Shown one piece after another: positions 60,956 through 64,000 of a stretch of 64,000 nucleotides of DNA. The stretch comes from JAWVFM01 sp038237625. GTDB lineage: Bacteria > Actinomycetota > Thermoleophilia > Solirubrobacterales > 70-9. How positions within the stretch are numbered: the first letter of the stretch is position 1; each line of letters begins with the position of its first letter. The stretch spans positions 127,359 through 191,358 of the forward strand of contig JBBRYM010000004.1 in NCBI GenBank assembly GCA_038237625.1, read 5' to 3'. The position numbers were made by a program, and so were the translations under genes. A model generated the notes under the pieces. That model saw only the letters and a program-made list of their open reading frames with translations. It was not told where the DNA came from and searched no databases.

Positions 60956-62179
60956 CTAGACGGCCCGCGTGGCGATCACCTGGTAGATCGACGTGAAGTC
61001 GGTGTCGAAGCCGTGGCGGGCTGCTCGGAGGTAGAGGGGCCAGACTCGTAGGCGCTCCTCGCCGGCGAGGAGCTCGGCCTCGGGGAGGTGGTCGTCGAGG
61101 TTTCGGGCCCACTCGCGCAGCGTGCGGGAGTAGTCGCGCTTGAAGCCCTCGACGTGGAGGGTCTCGAAGCCGGCGCGCTCGATCGCCAGCAGCACCCTCG
61201 ACAGCGCGAGCGGCTCGCCGTCGGGGAAGACGTAGCGGTTGGAGAACACGTCCTTGGTCGGGTCGTCGGAGGGGTTGAGCAGGGCGATGCCGTGGTTCAG
61301 CAGGCGACCGCCCGGCTTCAGGAGGCGCATGAGGGTGTCGGCGTAGCCGTCGATTCGGTTCTCGCCCACGTGCTCGACCGTGCCGATGCTGGCGATCGCG
61401 TCGAACGGGTCGTCGCTTAGGCGGCGGTAGTCGGCGACGCGAATCTCGACCTTGTCGGCGACGCCGGCCGCGGCGACCCGCTCGCGGGCGAGCGCGGCCT
61501 GCGGCTCGGAGAGCGTGATGCCGACGACGCTGACGTCGTGGTGCGTGGCCGCGTGAATGGCGAAGCTGCCCCAGCCGCAGCCGACGTCGAGCACCCGCTG
61601 GCCGGGCTCGAGCTGGAGCTTCGTGGCAACGAGCTCGAGCTTCGTGCGCTGGGCCTCCTCCAGCGTCTCGGCGCCGCGCGAGAAGATCGCGCAGCTGTAG
61701 GTCATCGACTCGTCGAGGAAGAGGGCGAAGAACTCGTTGCCGACGTCGTAGTGGTAGCGAACGGCCGCGGCGTCGCGAGCCTCGGTGTGGCGCTCGCCCC
61801 TGAGGATCAGCTCGATCGAGGGCGGGCGGGGGAGGCCGGCGATTCCGGCTGCCGGGAGCGCCGCGGCCATGAGGCGCAGGCGATCGCGGATGCCCAGCGG
61901 CGGCGGCTCCCACGAGTCGAAGACTGCGAACGCCGCGTCGAGATCGTCGACCTCGACGTGCCCGGCGACATAGGCGCGGCCGAGGCCGAGCTCGCCGGGT
62001 GAGCGCAGGAAGTGGGCGAGGGCGGCGGGGCTGGTGGCGTGGAACTCGGGCGAGTCCGGGGCGGTGGCGGGGATGGTGGTGCCATCCCAGAAGCGCAGGT
62101 TGAAGGGGCGCTCGGCGAACGAGCGCTGGATCTCGTGGCGGAGGGGGCGGGTCAATCCGCGCCTGATGCTTCGGGGCAT
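60956..62179 (-). CDS. cyclopropane-fatty-acyl-phospholipid synthase
   Basis: 407 residues from ATG 62179, chosen over an upstream ATG because it gives a normal CFA length and lies 6 nt after a TACGAA box. Helical N-domain (1-110), then the family motif AVRYHYDVGNEFFALFLDES, YSCAIFSRGAETLEEAQ, SAM motif I VLDVGCGWGSFAIHAA and IASIGTVEHVGE. It transfers the methylene from S-adenosylmethionine to phospholipid double bonds, changing membrane stability under stress. Sits back to back with the SDR gene. Confidence 0.92.
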   Translation of the reverse strand: MPRSIRRGLTRPLRHEIQRSFAERPFNLRFWDGTTIPATAPDSPEFHATSPAALAHFLRSPGELGLGRAYVAGHVEVDDLDAAFAVFDSWEPPPLGIRDRLRLMAAALPAAGIAGLPRPPSIELILRGERHTEARDAAAVRYHYDVGNEFFALFLDESMTYSCAIFSRGAETLEEAQRTKLELVATKLQLEPGQRVLDVGCGWGSFAIHAATHHDVSVVGITLSEPQAALARERVAAAGVADKVEIRVADYRRLSDDPFDAIASIGTVEHVGENRIDGYADTLMRLLKPGGRLLNHGIALLNPSDDPTKDVFSNRYVFPDGEPLALSRVLLAIERAGFETLHVEGFKRDYSRTLREWARNLDDHLPEAELLAGEERLRVWPLYLRAARHGFDTDFTSIYQVIATRAV

Positions 62180-62280
62180 GGCAGGTTCGTAGCAGGGGTG
62201 GCGCGCGTTTCGGCTCGCGCGCGTCTTATTGATGTAAGGGGGCAAATTCGCCCGAAATCGCATCGATCGAGGAGTAGGTC

Positions 62281-62442
62281 ATGAGCAGGTCAGGTCAGGT
62301 CGAGAACCCCGTTCGCCGAGGCAGTTCCGGGCAGCGCCGGCTGTACGTCATCGAGTTGTGCTGTTTGGGCACGGTTTCTATACAGAACCGCTGTTTCTAT
62401 ATAGATAATGTCCGCCAGACTTGCTATAGATGTTCGGGATGA
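62281..62442 (+). CDS. possible small Cys-rich ORF overlapping vapB (ATGA)
   Basis: 53 codons from ATG 62281, with a strong ribosome site GAGGAG 6 nt upstream. Product MSRSGQVENPVRRGSSGQRR, with five Cys in the C-terminal half (ELCCLGT, NRCFYI, QTCYRCSG). Its stop TGA overlaps ATG 62439 of the antitoxin as ATGA, the form used for translational coupling in this genome. Against it: the AT-rich operator-like repeats of the vapB promoter lie inside the ORF and no relative is recognised. Confidence 0.3.
   Translation: MSRSGQVENPVRRGSSGQRRLYVIELCCLGTVSIQNRCFYIDNVRQTCYRCSG
62373..62430 (+). promoter_or_regulatory. operator-like TCTATA repeats upstream of vapB
   Basis: GTTTCTATACAGA (62374-62386) and GTTTCTATATAGA (62393-62405) are direct repeats 19 bp apart with 12 of 13 matches. 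A third, weaker GCTATAGAT follows at 62423. CTATATAG is itself palindromic. The AT content is unusual for this genome. VapB-type proteins bind such repeats to repress their own operon. The antitoxin ATG at 62430 directly follows TATAG. Confidence 0.5.
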
Positions 62443-62672
62443 AGAAGCGCGCCGGCGTTCACCGGACCACGATCGACATCGATCTGCACGCCCTCGATTC
62501 CGCCCGCGCCGCCCTAGGCACCGCGGGCTTTCGGGACACGATCAACGGTGCGCTCGTCGCTGTCGGGCGCGCCGCGGAGCTTCGCGCCGGGGGCGAGCTG
62601 ATCCGGGCGGGCGACCTGAACCTGGTGAAGCCCGAGGACTTCGAGCGCCTTCGCAATCGCGAGTCCGCGTAG
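62430..62672 (+). CDS. VapB-type antitoxin (ribbon-helix-helix)
   Basis: 80 residues from ATG 62430, or 77 from ATG 62439. The N-terminal RHH-like strand and helices RTTIDIDLHALDSARAALGT, then AGFRDTINGALVAVGRAAEL, match small DNA-binding VapB antitoxins. The C-terminal tail would bind the toxin. Starts just after the TCTATA repeats and ends 3 bp before the PIN toxin gene, the classic antitoxin-first order. Confidence 0.8.
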   Translation: MFGMKKRAGVHRTTIDIDLHALDSARAALGTAGFRDTINGALVAVGRAAELRAGGELIRAGDLNLVKPEDFERLRNRESA

Positions 62673-62675
62673 GCG

Positions 62676-63101
62676 ATGCCGAGGTTCCTCGCCGACACCT
62701 CGATCTGGGGTTGGGCGGCGAGCGGCAGGCGCCCCGACATCCAGGAGAAGCTGGCCACGCGCTTCGAGCGCGGTGAGGTCGTGACCTGCGTCCCCGTCGC
62801 CCTCGAAACCCTTCATCGCGCCCGCGGAGAGGCCGAGTACGAGTCGCTTCGCGACAGCCTGTTCGCACCGCTCGATTGGCTCACTCTCGACGAGGCTGCC
62901 GCGGCTCGGGCGCTCGAGGTCCAGCGCGGGATGGCGCGCGGAGCGCATGGCAACCAGATGAGGCCTGCGGTCGACTACCTGATCGCCGCGATCGCGGAGG
63001 GCGGTGGCCCCGAGGTCACGCTGTGGGCCTCCGATCGCGACCTCGAGTTGATCTGCGAGCACACCGGCCAGCCCTGCGAAGCCGAGAAGGCGTCCTCGTA
63101 A
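62676..63101 (+). CDS. VapC-type PIN-domain toxin
   Basis: 141 residues. The four acidic PIN residues are visible: Asp in RFLADTSIWGW, Glu in VALETLHRAR, Asp in PAVDYLIAAIA and Asp in ASDRDLELI. A Mg-dependent ribonuclease that is neutralised by the antitoxin from the gene just before it; RNA targets in other VapC proteins are tRNA or rRNA. Ends 26 bp before a second toxin-antitoxin pair. Confidence 0.88.
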   Translation: MPRFLADTSIWGWAASGRRPDIQEKLATRFERGEVVTCVPVALETLHRARGEAEYESLRDSLFAPLDWLTLDEAAAARALEVQRGMARGAHGNQMRPAVDYLIAAIAEGGGPEVTLWASDRDLELICEHTGQPCEAEKASS

Positions 63102-63127
63102 ACCCAAGTGCTACAGTATGACGCACA

Positions 63128-63415
63128 ATGGCTGAGACGACCGTCGGCGTGCGTGAACTGCGCCAGAACCTGAGCAAGTACCTGGTCCGCGTGAAGGCGG
63201 GGGAGGTGCTCGACGTGTCCGAGCGCGGCCGCGTGGTAGCACGGCTCGTCCCTCGCTCCGAGGGTCAGGAGCGCTACTCCGCTCTCGCCGCCCGGTTCGG
63301 GGCCACGGTCCCGAAGGGGAGGCTCGAAGATGCGGCTGCGTCGATCACCCCGCCCGGGGCACCGGCCGGAACCACGGATAAAGAGCTGGCGCGCGGGCGC
63401 CGAGACCGCTTCTGA
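63128..63415 (+). CDS. Phd/YefM-type antitoxin
   Basis: 95 residues. ETTVGVRELRQNLSKYLVRV, KAGEVLDVSERGRVVARLVP is the Phd/YefM N-terminal DNA-binding fold. The C-terminal ~45 residues are polar and would wrap the toxin. The likely -10 is TACAGT (63112-63117), about 10 nt before ATG. It is followed 20 bp later by a PIN-domain gene, an arrangement known for mixed Phd-VapC modules. Confidence 0.85.
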   Translation: MAETTVGVRELRQNLSKYLVRVKAGEVLDVSERGRVVARLVPRSEGQERYSALAARFGATVPKGRLEDAAASITPPGAPAGTTDKELARGRRDRF

Positions 63416-63435
63416 GCTTCTCTGTACCGGGCGGA

Positions 63436-63819
63436 GTGTGTCTGGACACCAGCGCCGTCGGCCGCGTGCTTCTCGGAGAGTCCGACGCCGCTGCGGTTAT
63501 AGAGGCGCTCAGCGGCTTCGAGCTACAGACCGCAAGCCGGCTCCTTGCCCTCGAGCTGCGCCGGCTTGCCCTCCGTCATGGCCTCGTGGACGAAGCCAAT
63601 CGGCTCATCGACATGATTTCACTTGTCCCTATCGACCAGGCACTTCTCGAAGAGGCAGAGAGGATCGCTCCGTCAAGCGTCGCGACTCTCGGCGCCATTC
63701 ATCTGGCGACGGCGGTTGCTCTGCGCAGGGCCGGGTTCGTGGAAACCCTGATGACCTACGACCTCGAGCTCGCCGCCGGCGCCAAATCGCACGGACTCGA
63801 GGTCATTGCGCCCGGCTGA
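63436..63819 (+). CDS. PIN-domain toxin, second module
   Basis: 127 residues from GTG 63436 (MCLDTSAVGRVLLGESDAAA). PIN acidic residues: Asp in CLDTSA, Glu in LLALELRRLALRH, Asp/Glu in TLGAIHLATAVAL (His in place of the usual third Asp region) and Asp in MTYDLELA. The third acidic position is not obvious, so catalysis may be altered, but the fold is clear. Partner of the Phd-type antitoxin directly upstream. Confidence 0.82.
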   Translation: MCLDTSAVGRVLLGESDAAAVIEALSGFELQTASRLLALELRRLALRHGLVDEANRLIDMISLVPIDQALLEEAERIAPSSVATLGAIHLATAVALRRAGFVETLMTYDLELAAGAKSHGLEVIAPG

Positions 63820-63888
63820 TTCTCGCCCGCCCGCGTCGATCGGATGACCGCGTGAAGGTGGCGGTCTAGGTGAGCCGCCCACACACGT

Positions 63889-64000
63889 TGTGAACAGCTG
63901 AAAAGCCATCCGGGTCCACCCAGAGGCTTGTGGTGTTCAACGCCACAGACCTAAGGAGGACCCGGATGAAGGTTCACGCTAACGCTGCCCTCGGACCCGC
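63889..64000 (+). mobile_element. probable left end of an IS481-type insertion sequence
   Basis: The last ~110 bases have a TGTGAAC start at 63889, a small hairpin TGTGG/CCACA, a strong ribosome site (AAGGAGG) and a start codon opening an IS481-like transposase. The exact inverted-repeat end and any target-site duplication cannot be set because the other end is outside the window. It adjoins the toxin-antitoxin pair. Confidence 0.45.
63966..64000 (+). CDS. IS481-family transposase, N-terminus (3' truncated by window edge)
   Basis: Only 11 full codons are visible: MKVHANAALGP. This matches the very conserved start of IS481-family transposases (usually MK-x-HANA-x-L followed by a Gly/Arg-rich segment and a helix-turn-helix). 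AAGGAGG lies 8 nt upstream. The DDE catalytic domain would be beyond the window edge. Confidence 0.65.
   Translation, partial: MKVHANAALGP

Overview
The window is very GC-rich, densely coded DNA that looks like a chromosome of a high-GC actinobacterium. The class Thermoleophilia (Solirubrobacterales/Gaiellales type) is the best guess. This rests on the conserved gene order glmU-prs-rplY-pth-mfd-surA/ppiC-mazG-eno-ftsB/divIC, on typical actinobacterial families (UPF0104, sigma factors with membrane tails, wHTH-DUF559 proteins) and on many promoters that place a TANNNT -10 box only 6-10 nt before the start codon, which implies leaderless mRNAs. The taxon is an inference and no rRNA gene is present.

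Layout. 1-17.5 kb is core housekeeping: the end of a PucR-type regulator, a dipeptidase, tRNA-Gln, then glmU-prs, a GDPD/MauE cluster, a UbiB-like kinase, rplY-pth, an enoyl-CoA hydratase, mfd, a PpiC foldase, mazG, eno and a FtsB-like divisome protein. 17.5-29.7 kb is a co-directional surface-glycan locus: two giant multi-pass membrane proteins, three tandem paralogous sulfotransferases, a GT28-like glycosyltransferase, a fourth, unrelated-looking sulfotransferase and a polysaccharide flippase. Together these suggest synthesis and export of a sulfated cell-surface glycoconjugate. 29.7-38.2 kb has csrA, a secreted nuclease, a wHTH-DUF559 gene flanked by palindromic repeats, class I aldolase, a GCS2 ligase and a six-gene overlapping operon (inactive rhomboid, methyltransferase, GNAT, MBL hydrolase). 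38.5-41.6 kb carries a two-component system, a membrane-tailed ECF sigma factor and tRNA-Leu. 41.6-55.8 kb mixes a frameshifted wHTH-DUF559 pseudogene, an F420-dependent-type oxidoreductase, TetR/cupin, ALDH, an adenylate cyclase, a UPF0104 transporter, small unknowns, an HNH-Excalibur lipoprotein and a ThDP enzyme. 55.9-64 kb is accessory: an McrBC type IV restriction system, an SDR, a cyclopropane-fatty-acid synthase, two tandem PIN-domain toxin-antitoxin modules and the start of an IS481-type transposase.

The most unusual signal is a dispersed family of 43-bp nested palindromes (at 4458, 15574, 31660 and 32581). All four share the geometry 8-bp arm / 2-nt bulge / 9-bp arm / 5-nt loop, with a compensatory change in the outer arm and one copy inverted. 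One copy supplies the start codon of a wHTH-DUF559 gene inside its loop and a second copy closes the same gene. Related or degenerate copies may lie at 1947 and 46513. Other points of interest are palindrome-rich in-frame insertions in the two giant membrane proteins, an apparent ATT start for McrC, a sigma factor fused to a zinc finger and membrane tail, and a small Cys-rich ORF coupled to vapB.
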